Of a stretch of DNA of 8,209 nt, positions 1 to 6,340 are shown piece by piece. The stretch comes from Moraxellaceae bacterium (GTDB lineage: Bacteria; Pseudomonadota; Gammaproteobacteria; Pseudomonadales; Ketobacteraceae). The notes under the pieces were generated by a model. The model made no database searches and was not told the DNA's origin. It saw nothing but the letters and a program-made list of their open reading frames with translations. Both the position numbers and the translations under genes were made by a program. The DNA is taken from NCBI GenBank assembly GCA_002402125.1, contig NVVG01000144.1, positions 988 through 9,196 of the forward strand, written 5' to 3'. Numbering within the stretch: the first letter of the stretch is position 1; the number at the start of each line of letters is the position of its first letter.

Positions 1-8
1 TCTGCCAT
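1..8 (-). CDS. infB: Start of translation initiation factor IF2 (partial)
   Basis: Only the first codons are inside the window. After the nusA stop the minus strand reads ATG GCA GA at 8-1, which fits the MA(E/D) beginning I know for IF2 in related marine gammaproteobacteria; the gene order rimP-nusA-infB predicts infB here. Purine-rich GGAGTGAGAGAAG precedes this ATG. In-frame alternatives are an ATG at 32-30 (adding MTGVREAD) and a GTG at 23-21, both without a clear ribosome binding site. The identity rests on context, not on visible protein sequence, and the start is not settled. Confidence 0.65.
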
Positions 9-76
9 ATCAGCTTCTCTCACTCCGGTCATTGTGCATGTGTGTTTGGTTTTATATGCTGCTTCAATTCACAGCA

Positions 77-1570
77 TTATTCCTCTTCAAACCAAGGTGC
101 ACGGGCTGTCATAATTAGTCGCCCGGCTCGTTCTTCATCAAGCCCTTCAATTGAGACAATATCGTCCACTGCTTGTTCTGCAAGGTCTTCCATCGTAACA
201 ACACCCTCTTTAGCAAGAGCGTGTGCCAGATCTCTATCCATACCTTCCATTTGCAGCAAATCGTCTGCTGGCGTTTTCCCGCCTTCAGCTTGCTCTTCCG
301 ATACCAACGCCTTCGTTAATAACGCGTCTTTGGCTCTCTTACGCAACTGTTCAATTATCTCTTCATCAAAAGCTTCAATTGCCACCATTTCTTCTAATGG
401 CACATACGCAACTTCTTCTAAAGAAGTAAATCCTTCCTCAACCAACAACATTGCTAAATCTTCATCAACACCTAATTCTTCAATAAAGGTCTCAATAAAT
501 CCGCCGGCTTCTTGGTCTTGCTTTTCTTCTGCTTCAGCCACGGTCATCACATTCAAATTCCAACCAGAAATCTCACTGGCCAATCGAATATTCTGTCCAC
601 TGCGCCCAATAGCCTGGGCAAGCTGGTCTTCTTCTACTGCAATATCCATTGAATGACTATCTTCATCAACAATAATTGCTGCAACTTCTGCTGGAGACAT
701 AGCATTGATAACAAATTGTGCAGGATTGTCATCCCACAACACAATATCAATTCGTTCATTACCTAACTCTGAAGAAACTGCCTGAACCCTAGCACCACGC
801 ATACCAACACAAGCACCAATCGGATCAATTCGCTGATCGAAAGTTTTTACGGCAATTTTCGCTCTTGAGCCTGGGTCTCGTGCAGCACCCATAATATTAA
901 TAAGATCTTCGCCAATCTCAGGCACTTCAATCTTAAACAACTCAACTAACATCTCTGACCGGGCACGACTAACGAACAGCTGCGGACCGCGGCTTTCTCG
1001 GTTAACGTCATATAAGACACCACGAATACGATCACCCATGCGAACGTTTTCACGAGGTATCATTTCATCGCGACTAATAAGTGCTTCTGCAGTACCACCT
1101 AGATCCAAGATAATACTATCTCTTGTCACTTTCTTTACGGTACCGCTGAGCAACTCACCCATACGATCCTCGTAGGCTTCAATAACTTGATTGCGCTCCG
1201 CTTCACGCACCTTCTGCACGATCACTTGTTTGGCTATCTGCGCGGCAATTCGTCCAAAACCAACAGATTCAACTTCTTCTTCGTGGACATCACCAAGCTC
1301 GTACTTAGTATCAACGTCCTTACCTTCTTCCACGGTAAAGTGGCGACCAGGAAACTCGAAATCTTCATCCAGTACGATGGTCCAACGACGGTAAGTTGCG
1401 TGACTTCCATCTTTACGATCAATCGCAACCCGTATGTCGGCATCTTCATGGGGGTAACGCTTTCTTGTCGCCGTCGCTAATGCTAGCTCAACAGCCTCAA
1501 AAATAACGTCTTTATCAACACCCTTCTCATTAGAAACAGTGTCAACTACCAGCAGTATTTCTTTACTCAT
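77..1570 (-). CDS. nusA: Transcription termination/antitermination factor NusA
   Basis: Binds RNA polymerase and nascent RNA, promotes pausing and intrinsic termination, and takes part in antitermination at rRNA operons. The 497 residues match E. coli NusA (495). Domains in order: polymerase-binding N-terminal domain (1 to about 130), S1 domain (about 137-202, [17 protein letters not shown]), KH1 with GMRG (256-259), KH2 with GRSG (322-325), and two C-terminal acidic repeats, AR1 (about 360-420) and AR2 (about 436-493), as in the gammaproteobacterial form. It ends in the conserved APWFEEE. GGGTGAGG with about seven bases to the ATG is a good ribosome binding site. It lies between rimP and infB in the usual operon. 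NusA autoregulates its operon in E. coli, which makes the leader hairpin at 2138-2158 relevant. Confidence 0.98.
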   Translation of the reverse strand: MSKEILLVVDTVSNEKGVDKDVIFEAVELALATATRKRYPHEDADIRVAIDRKDGSHATYRRWTIVLDEDFEFPGRHFTVEEGKDVDTKYELGDVHEEEVESVGFGRIAAQIAKQVIVQKVREAERNQVIEAYEDRMGELLSGTVKKVTRDSIILDLGGTAEALISRDEMIPRENVRMGDRIRGVLYDVNRESRGPQLFVSRARSEMLVELFKIEVPEIGEDLINIMGAARDPGSRAKIAVKTFDQRIDPIGACVGMRGARVQAVSSELGNERIDIVLWDDNPAQFVINAMSPAEVAAIIVDEDSHSMDIAVEEDQLAQAIGRSGQNIRLASEISGWNLNVMTVAEAEEKQDQEAGGFIETFIEELGVDEDLAMLLVEEGFTSLEEVAYVPLEEMVAIEAFDEEIIEQLRKRAKDALLTKALVSEEQAEGGKTPADDLLQMEGMDRDLAHALAKEGVVTMEDLAEQAVDDIVSIEGLDEERAGRLIMTARAPWFEEE

Positions 1571-1608
1571 TGCATTGCCTCACCCTGAGACTACCTTTCA
1601 CTTCAACT

Positions 1609-1626
1609 AACTTCCAAATGGAAGCC
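1609..1626 (-). other. Small hairpin between rimP and nusA
   Basis: On the minus strand CTTCC and GGAAG pair around an ATTT loop, extendable by two G-U pairs on the outside and an A-U pair in the loop. No T-run follows, so it should not terminate transcription. An intercistronic processing or stabilising structure is possible but unproven. Confidence 0.35.
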
Positions 1627-1632
1627 ACCCAA

Positions 1633-2094
1633 TTAAAACTTCGGAACAAGATTGGCGCGATCAATTTGAGCCATTGTCAGCTCAATCGTCACATCATCCA
1701 CAGTAAATGTTATCACTTCTTCATTAACTGACACTAAACGCCCAACAAATTTGCGCTTACCTTGAACTGCCAGCCTTAATCTCAACTTAAATTCTTCACC
1801 TTCAAATCCAACAAACTGTGCCGCCTCAAACATTGGTCGATCAGCACCAGGGGAAGATACTTCTAAATTATATTCACCGCTAATAGGGTCCTCGACATCG
1901 AGAATGCCACTTATTTGGTGGCTAACCGCTACACAGTCTTCAACCAAGACACCATTTTCCGAATCAATATAAACACGTAATATGCTATGTTTTCCTTGGG
2001 GCGAATACTCAACCCCCCAAAGACTCATACCAGCAGCAATTACCGCTGGTTCAAACATCGCTTTTAACGCTTCAACTTTTGAGCTAGAGGACAT
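1633..2094 (-). CDS. rimP: Ribosome maturation factor RimP
   Basis: Cytoplasmic assembly factor that binds the nascent 30S subunit and is needed for efficient 16S maturation. The 153 residues match E. coli RimP (150). Visible signatures are LWGVEYSPQGKHSILRVYID near the N-terminus (25-44), the VEDCVAVSHQISGILDVEDP stretch (51-70), and the family hallmark LEVSSPGADRP (77-87), followed by the C-terminal SH3-like half ending in LVPKF. AGGTGG lies a few bases before the ATG and supports the start. It is the first gene of the rimP-nusA-infB operon; the nusA start follows the TAA stop after 62 bases. Confidence 0.97.
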   Translation of the reverse strand: MSSSSKVEALKAMFEPAVIAAGMSLWGVEYSPQGKHSILRVYIDSENGVLVEDCVAVSHQISGILDVEDPISGEYNLEVSSPGADRPMFEAAQFVGFEGEEFKLRLRLAVQGKRKFVGRLVSVNEEVITFTVDDVTIELTMAQIDRANLVPKF

Positions 2095-2137
2095 TTACCA
2101 CCTAAAAAAGTTATGGCGCAACCAAAGCTTCAGAAAC

Positions 2138-2158
2138 AAAAAATGGGCACAAGGCCCA
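2138..2158 (-). terminator. Attenuator-like hairpin in the rimP leader
   Basis: On the minus strand TGGGC-CTTGT-GCCCA is a five-base-pair, GC-rich hairpin followed immediately by six T. This is the form of a compact intrinsic terminator, yet it lies 43 bases before rimP, inside the presumed leader of the rimP-nusA-infB operon. It could reduce transcription into the operon or act as a NusA-sensitive pause or termination site. A second inverted repeat, ATTCTGG/CCAGAAT (2194-2188 and 2173-2167, 14-base loop), lies upstream. Confidence 0.6.
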
Positions 2159-2189
2159 CTTACTGAATTCTGGTTTTTAAACTTCCGCC

Positions 2190-2220
2190 AGAATAGCACA
2201 GTTCAATTCAAGCCAGACAA
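2190..2220 (-). promoter_or_regulatory. Candidate promoter for the rimP-nusA-infB operon
   Basis: On the minus strand TGCTATTCT is an extended -10 element (TGN plus TATTCT at 2195-2190). TTGTCT (2220-2215) could serve as a -35, but the 19-base spacing is longer than ideal. The position makes sense: after the tRNA-fMet terminator and about 95 bases before the rimP ATG. It would start transcription near 2183, leaving a leader that contains the hairpin at 2138-2158. No better candidate was seen in the gap. Confidence 0.35.
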
Positions 2221-2254
2221 CATCAACTTAATCCGCTCAAAATTCTGCGCTAAT

Positions 2255-2280
2255 AAAAAGCCCCTTAAAAGGGGCTTTTT
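2255..2280. terminator. Symmetrical intrinsic terminator after tRNA-fMet
   Basis: AAAAAGCCCCTT (2255-2266) and AAGGGGCTTTTT (2269-2280) form a GC-rich stem with a short AU loop, flanked by A and T runs on both sides, so it can act in both directions. It lies eight bases past the tRNA-fMet 3' end and should end that transcript, leaving rimP to depend on read-through or its own promoter. Confidence 0.92.
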
Positions 2281-2288
2281 ATAGATTT

Positions 2289-2365
<77 letters not shown>

Positions 2366-2379
2366 TCAGCAATGCGTGC

Positions 2380-2408
2380 AATATATGTAAAATCACCCTC
2401 AGTGTCAA
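2380..2408 (-). promoter_or_regulatory. Sigma-70 promoter for the initiator tRNA
   Basis: On the minus strand TTGACA (2408-2403) is a perfect -35 box, followed after exactly 17 bases by TATATT (2385-2380), which matches the -10 consensus at five of six positions. The start point would fall about seven bases later, leaving a leader of about seven bases before the tRNA. The bases between -10 and the expected start (GCACGC) are GC-rich, the discriminator type seen at stable-RNA promoters under stringent control. That regulation is inference from sequence. Confidence 0.85.
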
Positions 2409-2440
2409 CATACTTCCGCAAAACAGGTAAATTGTTGACA
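2403..2440. repeat. 8-base inverted repeat overlapping the tRNA-fMet -35 box
   Basis: TGTCAACA (2403-2410) and TGTTGACA (2433-2440) are exact inverted copies separated by 22 bases. The left copy contains the -35 box of the initiator tRNA promoter; the right copy carries the same hexamer on the opposite strand but lacks a matching -10 and runs into the tRNA-Leu terminator. It may be chance or a site for a dimeric DNA-binding protein. Confidence 0.45.
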
Positions 2441-2441
2441 T

Positions 2442-2486
2442 AAAAAAACCAGATGTTTTTTTATACAGTTATAAAACAACATCTGG
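2442..2486 (-). terminator. Intrinsic terminator after tRNA-Leu
   Basis: On the minus strand, arms CCAGATGTT and AACATCTGG (nine base pairs) continue, past one mismatch, into TTTTATA/TATAAAA (seven base pairs) around a four-base loop. Seven T follow directly. This is a textbook rho-independent terminator, 11 bases beyond the tRNA-Leu 3' end. It should end transcripts from the ftsH-secG side and separate them from the initiator tRNA unit. Confidence 0.92.
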
Positions 2487-2496
2487 CTTCTTATTT

Positions 2497-2582
2497 TGGT
2501 GCCGAAGGCCGGACTTGAACCGGCACGACCAGAGGTCACTACCCCCTCAAGGTAGCGTGTCTACCAATTTCACCACTTCGGC
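2497..2582 (-). tRNA. tRNA-Leu (anticodon GAG)
   Basis: An 86-nucleotide class II tRNA with encoded CCA. Acceptor arms are GCCGAAG and CTTCGGC followed by A73 and CCA. The anticodon stem CTACC/GGTAG encloses the loop TTGAGGG, giving anticodon GAG (2548-2546), which reads CUC and CUU. The variable arm has a GACC/GGTC stem and the T arm is GCCGG-TTCAAGT-CCGGC. The long variable arm and A73 agree with leucine identity. It lies 67 bases after secG, matching E. coli secG-leuU, where tRNA-Leu(GAG) also follows secG, so it may share the secG transcript. A strong terminator follows it. Confidence 0.98.
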
Positions 2583-2603
2583 AAAGGACGAACAATTTAC
2601 CAG

Positions 2604-2627
2604 ATTCCCCAAAAACATCCAGGGAAT
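2604..2627. other. Inverted repeat between secG and tRNA-Leu
   Basis: ATTCCC and GGGAAT form perfect six-base arms around a 12-base loop just after the secG stop. No U-run follows the arms in the minus-strand direction, so it does not look like a terminator. It may mark an mRNA 3' structure or processing region between secG and the tRNA. Downstream, a TGGTAAATT extended -10-like sequence (minus strand) could give the tRNA some independent transcription, but no good -35 accompanies it. Confidence 0.35.
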
Positions 2628-2649
2628 TAGCAACTTAATTTGATGTCAA

Positions 2650-3123
2650 CTACTGTGCTGCCGGCACATTGCCGTCAATCGGAGCTGCAACGTCAGAAGC
2701 AGACTCTGCCGCCGAAGCCGCCTCCGACACAACAGGAATATCAGACACACTAATATCCACCGCTGGCACGTCAGATACCGACGACTCACTCACTTCAACA
2801 AAAGGTACGTCGCCAGCTGGAGCTGCCGACTGACTCTCAGTGGTTTCTACAACCCCTGCGTCAAACTCAAAACGCCCTTCATTCTCTGCCTTCTCACGAG
2901 CGATATAAGCCAGAGACAAACACAATACAAAGAACGTCGTCGCCAAAAAAGCCGTCGAATGCGTTAAAAAATTTCCCGATCCTGAGCTACCAAAAAATGT
3001 CTGAGAGCCACCAGAACCAAATGACGCTCCCGCATCAGCCCCTTTACCTTGCTGAATTAGAATCAAACCTACCATGCCTAGAGCGACAACTACCAAGGTG
3101 ATTAGCAATACTGTTTCAATCAT
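2650..3123 (-). CDS. secG: SecG, preprotein translocase subunit with long C-terminal tail
   Basis: Small inner-membrane subunit of the SecYEG channel that assists SecA-driven export. Two hydrophobic segments are visible, about 3-23 and 53-73. Between them lies the family's conserved cytoplasmic loop: LILIQQGKGADAGASFG, then GSQTFFGSSGSGNFL. Length is 157 residues against about 110 in E. coli. The difference is a tail from about residue 80 on, rich in Ala, Ser, Val, Asp and Glu with a loosely repeated SVSDVPAV / SVSDIPVV motif, which looks disordered. The start is the family start; the ribosome binding site is weak (GAGAAAT upstream). The stop is TAG and tRNA-Leu follows after 67 bases, the same secG-tRNA-Leu(GAG) neighbourhood as E. 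coli secG-leuU. A 14-base tandem repeat fills much of the upstream gap. Confidence 0.96.
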   Translation of the reverse strand: MIETVLLITLVVVALGMVGLILIQQGKGADAGASFGSGGSQTFFGSSGSGNFLTHSTAFLATTFFVLCLSLAYIAREKAENEGRFEFDAGVVETTESQSAAPAGDVPFVEVSESSVSDVPAVDISVSDIPVVSEAASAAESASDVAAPIDGNVPAAQ

Positions 3124-3132
3124 TTTTATTTC

Positions 3133-3179
3133 TCAACTTTAATTTCACAACTTTAATATTACAACTTTAATATTACAAC
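3133..3179. repeat. 14-base tandem repeat between tpiA and secG
   Basis: On the plus strand the unit ACAACTTTAATATT occurs twice exactly (3147-3160 and 3161-3174). An imperfect copy, TCAACTTTAATTTC, precedes it in register (3133-3146, three mismatches), and a partial copy, ACAAC, follows (3175-3179). Read in the direction of secG, the array is AT-rich, begins 10 bases before its ATG and includes the GTTGA part of the presumed ribosome binding site region. It could be a slippage-generated repeat with or without effect on secG expression; no function can be read from sequence alone. Confidence 0.9.
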
Positions 3180-3201
3180 GAAACCTAACAACCAGGTCAC
3201 T

Positions 3202-3975
3202 TCAACATCCGGCGGCTTGGCATATCGCCGCAAACTCTTTTGCATCCAAAGAAGCTCCGCCAATAAGCCCCCCATCAATATCTTCGCAAGCAAACAATGC
3301 CTTCGCATTCGCAGACTTCACGCTGCCACCATAGACAATTTGTAAACCTGCCGCAATGGCCGCATCTTGCTTAGCAACCCATGAGCGTATGCTCTTATGA
3401 ACATCTTGAGCCTGCTCTGGTGATGCCGTAAGCCCCGTCCCAATGGCCCAAACTGGCTCATAGGCAACAACACACTTGGCTACAGCAGCAATACCGCACA
3501 ATTCAACCACTGCGGCTAATTGCCTTTCCACGACATCAATGGTAGCACCAGCCTCCCGCTCCTGCAGAGTCTCGCCCACACATAAAATGGGCAATAAACC
3601 TTCTTTCAGGGCTGCGGCAAACTTACTTGCTACAATCGCATCCGATTCTGCATATAGAGCTCGACGCTCAGAATGCCCAAGAATCACATATTTACAACCA
3701 ATCTCTGCAAGCATGACTGGAGAAACCTCTCCAGTGAATGCCCCCGATAACTCATGGCTAGCATTTTGAGCACCCACTGACAGACTAATGCCTGCGGGTG
3801 ACATCGCTACAACATTGCCGATAAACAGCTCTGGCGGGCACATCACCACGTCAACGAGATCGCAATCACCAGCAAGACCATTCTGCCTTAGAGCAACGAA
3901 CTCTTCCACAAGCGAGCTAACACTTGCACCTGAGCCATTCATTTTCCAGTTACCAGCAACAATTGCCTTACGCAT
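3202..3975 (-). CDS. tpiA: Triosephosphate isomerase
   Basis: Interconverts dihydroxyacetone phosphate and glyceraldehyde-3-phosphate in glycolysis and gluconeogenesis; a cytoplasmic TIM-barrel dimer. The 257 residues match bacterial TpiA (about 250). The substrate-binding N9 and K11 sit in AGNWKMN (7-13), the catalytic His is H101 in LGHSERR, and the catalytic Glu is E173 in AYEPVWAIGTG, followed by flexible loop 6. The phosphate-binding YGGSVK is at 215-220 and GGLIGGASL at 235-243. No key residue is missing. The ribosome binding site is weak (GGGT about six bases before the ATG), but the protein begins exactly where the family does. It lies 98 bases after glmM and 78 before secG. This placement is that of Pseudomonas-like genomes rather than enterics, where tpiA is elsewhere. 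Confidence 0.98.
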   Translation of the reverse strand: MRKAIVAGNWKMNGSGASVSSLVEEFVALRQNGLAGDCDLVDVVMCPPELFIGNVVAMSPAGISLSVGAQNASHELSGAFTGEVSPVMLAEIGCKYVILGHSERRALYAESDAIVASKFAAALKEGLLPILCVGETLQEREAGATIDVVERQLAAVVELCGIAAVAKCVVAYEPVWAIGTGLTASPEQAQDVHKSIRSWVAKQDAAIAAGLQIVYGGSVKSANAKALFACEDIDGGLIGGASLDAKEFAAICQAAGC

Positions 3976-4042
3976 ACTTATACCCAGTTATCGCGAGCGG
4001 GCAATGGTATCGAAGAAGGCCTCAAGATACAAGGAACTTACA

Positions 4043-4055
4043 CGGCACAATGCCG
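4043..4055. other. Small hairpin in the glmM-tpiA gap
   Basis: CGGCA and TGCCG form a perfect 5-base-pair inverted repeat around a three-base loop in the tpiA leader. No U-run follows on either strand, so it is unlikely to be an intrinsic terminator; glmM and tpiA can be read as one transcript. The remainder of the 98-base gap shows no convincing promoter. Confidence 0.4.
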
Positions 4056-4073
4056 CCGACACCGAGCACTACC

Positions 4074-5420
4074 TCAACTAGAAACAACAGCCTGCACCAC
4101 ATCGGCAATTTTTTGCGCCAAATCTTGCACTTCGGAGACGACATCACCTTCAACCATCACCCTAATAAGAGGCTCCGTACCCGAAGCCCGCAACAACACT
4201 CGCCCCCGCCCCTCCAGCACTGCTTCTGCGTCCGCAACCGCTGCTTGAATTTGCTTATCCTCAAGCACCTCTCTCTTTTCCGGTAACCGAACATTAATCA
4301 TTGTTTGCGGTAGCTTTACCATGCCTTTTTTCAGCTCAGAAAGACTCTTACCACTTTGTACCAAGGCAGCCAACACTTGCAAGGCCGAAACAATACCGTC
4401 TCCCGTGGAGGTCTTTTCCAGACACAAGATATGCCCAGAAGACTCTCCACCAACATTCCAACCCCGCTCCTTAAGCTGCTTCATTACATATCGATCACCG
4501 ACATTAGCCCTAACGAACTCGACACCCATGTCCTGCATCGCCAACTCAAAGCCATAATTCGTCATCAAGGTACCAACAACGCCACCTTGCAGCTCTCCGC
4601 GCCCATGCAAATCCTGAGCGATAATAAAAATCAACTCATCGCCATCAACAACCTCACCCCCGTGATCAACCATCATCAAACGGTCGCCATCACCATCAAA
4701 CGCTACACCCAAATCAGCACCAGTCTCCAGTACTTTGCTGCGCAAGGCATCCAACGAGGTTGAGCCACAATCAAGATTGATATTAAGACCGTTCGGCTCA
4801 ACACCTATCGAAGTAATATTAGCCCCCAATTCAGACAGTACATCTGGCGCCATTTTGTAGGTAGCGCCATTGGCACAATCAACAACAATAGTTAACCCAT
4901 CAAAACTCACATTTCGGTCGATAGTTCCCTTACAAAACTCAATATAACGACCTCGAGCATCTTCAATACGACGGGTTTTGCCCAGCTTTGCCGACGGCAC
5001 CATATCCATAGGCTGGTCGATCAGCGCCTCAATGGCCAATTCCATTTCATCATCAAGCTTTTGGCCTTTATCGGAGAAAAACTTAATGCCGTTATCATGA
5101 AACGGATTATGCGAAGCGCTGATAACAATTCCCCCGCAACGGCGAAAAGTACGCCCCAAATAAGCGATAGCAGGAGTAGGCATCGGCCCTAGCATTAACA
5201 CATCAATGCCAGCAGCAACCAGGCCAGCCTCTAGGGCTGACTCAAACATATAGCCAGATATACGCGTATCCTTGCCTATTATCATGCGGGTACAACCCCG
5301 CTCAGAGAAGATCTTGCCAGCGGCCCAACCCAACTTAAGCATAAACTCTGGAGTAATTGGCGTTTGCCCTACCGTGCCCCGAATTCCGTCAGTTCCAAAA
5401 TACTTCTTCTTAATCGTCAT
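4074..5420 (-). CDS. glmM: Phosphoglucosamine mutase
   Basis: Converts glucosamine-6-phosphate to glucosamine-1-phosphate, supplying UDP-GlcNAc for peptidoglycan and lipopolysaccharide. The 448 residues are close to E. coli GlmM (445). Domains follow the alpha-D-phosphohexomutase fold: N-terminal FGTDGIRG (8-15); the catalytic phosphoserine loop [16 protein letters not shown] (100-115), with S103 the expected phosphorylated residue; the magnesium loop DGDGDR (242-247; D242, D244 and D246 as ligands); the sugar-binding loop GGESSGH (324-330); and the C-terminal phosphate-binding loop [12 protein letters not shown] (411-422). All key residues are present. GGAG lies five bases before the ATG, a good ribosome binding site that supports this start. 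The gene ends with TGA, 98 bases before tpiA. Its place after folP is the standard ftsH-folP-glmM order of gammaproteobacteria. Confidence 0.98.
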   Translation of the reverse strand: MTIKKKYFGTDGIRGTVGQTPITPEFMLKLGWAAGKIFSERGCTRMIIGKDTRISGYMFESALEAGLVAAGIDVLMLGPMPTPAIAYLGRTFRRCGGIVISASHNPFHDNGIKFFSDKGQKLDDEMELAIEALIDQPMDMVPSAKLGKTRRIEDARGRYIEFCKGTIDRNVSFDGLTIVVDCANGATYKMAPDVLSELGANITSIGVEPNGLNINLDCGSTSLDALRSKVLETGADLGVAFDGDGDRLMMVDHGGEVVDGDELIFIIAQDLHGRGELQGGVVGTLMTNYGFELAMQDMGVEFVRANVGDRYVMKQLKERGWNVGGESSGHILCLEKTSTGDGIVSALQVLAALVQSGKSLSELKKGMVKLPQTMINVRLPEKREVLEDKQIQAAVADAEAVLEGRGRVLLRASGTEPLIRVMVEGDVVSEVQDLAQKIADVVQAVVSS

Positions 5421-5452
5421 ATGCGCTCCAATTCCTTAGCACTGCCTGAACT

Positions 5453-6304
5453 TCAATTATTTCTTAATCTCAATGCTTCCACTATGCGTAAAGCATCGAC
5501 GGTTTCCACCACATCATGCACCCTTACAATGTGCGCCCCACGCTCTACCGCCAATACCGCGGCCGCAACACTGCCAAACAAACGCTGATCTACAGGTTTA
5601 TCCAATATCTGACCAATCATTGTTTTGCGCGACATACCAACCAGCAAGGGCAGCCCATAGGATGTAAATCGATTCAGGTGACTCAATAGCTCCAGATTAT
5701 GCGCCAAAGTTTTTCCAAACCCAAACCCGGGATCGAGTAACAGCCGATCTCTAGCGATTCCCGCCGCCAGACAGGCATCAATACGCCGATCAAAAAACGC
5801 CGATACATCCTGAGTAATACTCGAATATTGAGGGTTGCTCTGCATATCCACGGGCTGCCCCTGCATATGCATCAAACAAACTGGCAGATCCAGTTTTGCG
5901 ACCACATCCAATGCGCCATCGCGCTGCAAAGCCCTGACATCATTAATGAGCACGGCACCTGCCTCGGCTGCCGCTAACATCACCTCGGGGCTACTGGTAT
6001 CGACAGAAACAAGACACTGATATTCTTTGATGAGCATCTCAACAACCGGCACCACACGATTCAACTCTTGTTGAACCGTGACAGATTCCGCACCTGGGCG
6101 GGTTGACTCCCCTCCCACATCAATGATTTTTGCACCGCTAGCTAACATCAACCCTGCATGGGTGACTGCGTTTTCCTGCAAAGCAAAGGATCCCCCGTCT
6201 GAAAAAGAGTCGGGGGTGACATTTAACACACCCATCACTATGGGCGAAGACAAATCAAGTGAAATAGACCCGCACCGCAATTGCGGCGCAGCAGTATCAC
6301 TCAT
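5453..6304 (-). CDS. folP: Dihydropteroate synthase
   Basis: Cytoplasmic folate-pathway enzyme that condenses dihydropterin pyrophosphate with p-aminobenzoate to make dihydropteroate; the sulfonamide target. The 283 residues match the family length. Visible motifs: MGVLNVTPDSFSDGG (24-38, with N28 the likely magnesium ligand), DVGGESTRPGA (62-72), VDTS (101-104), NDVRA (121-125), LMHMQG (144-149), DPGFGFGK (191-198), GMSRK (223-227) and RVHDV (261-265). Positions equivalent to those changed in sulfonamide resistance (F34, the STRPG loop) look wild type, with no insertion. The start at 6304 lacks a convincing Shine-Dalgarno sequence: the bases before it read GGTACCTTCTTT. No better in-frame start exists, since the TTG at codon 9 also lacks one. 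It starts 36 bases after the ftsH stop and ends (TGA) 32 bases before glmM, so co-transcription with both is likely, as in E. coli. Confidence 0.97.
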   Translation of the reverse strand: MSDTAAPQLRCGSISLDLSSPIVMGVLNVTPDSFSDGGSFALQENAVTHAGLMLASGAKIIDVGGESTRPGAESVTVQQELNRVVPVVEMLIKEYQCLVSVDTSSPEVMLAAAEAGAVLINDVRALQRDGALDVVAKLDLPVCLMHMQGQPVDMQSNPQYSSITQDVSAFFDRRIDACLAAGIARDRLLLDPGFGFGKTLAHNLELLSHLNRFTSYGLPLLVGMSRKTMIGQILDKPVDQRLFGSVAAAVLAVERGAHIVRVHDVVETVDALRIVEALRLRNN

Positions 6305-6340
6305 AAAGAAGGTACCATAATCTAAATTGAGAACAATATA

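Noticed and set aside
42..656. A 204-codon open frame on the plus strand opposite the end of nusA
   Set aside because: Ser-rich, low-complexity translation that mirrors the acidic nusA repeats; no ribosome binding site and no family resemblance. It is an antisense shadow of nusA.
1982..2284. A 100-codon plus-strand frame across the rimP start and leader
   Set aside because: It crosses the rimP start and leader, including the terminator at 2255-2280, and resembles no protein; the sequence is better explained by regulatory elements.
2435..2463. Possible plus-strand promoter starting with TTGACA at 2435
   Set aside because: No acceptable -10 lies at 16-18 bases, it points against all genes, and it runs into the tRNA-Leu terminator stem.
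2604..2627. Inverted repeat after secG considered as a secG terminator
   Set aside because: No U-run follows on the minus strand and the tRNA-Leu gene begins soon after, so read-through into the tRNA is more likely.
3476..4286. Several plus-strand frames of about 100 codons opposite tpiA and glmM
   Set aside because: They lie antisense to clear full-length enzymes, have no recognisable domain, and overlap each other in different frames.
6080..6210. folP regions checked for sulfonamide-resistance changes
   Set aside because: The positions matching known resistance sites read as the usual wild-type residues, with no insertion in the STRPG loop.
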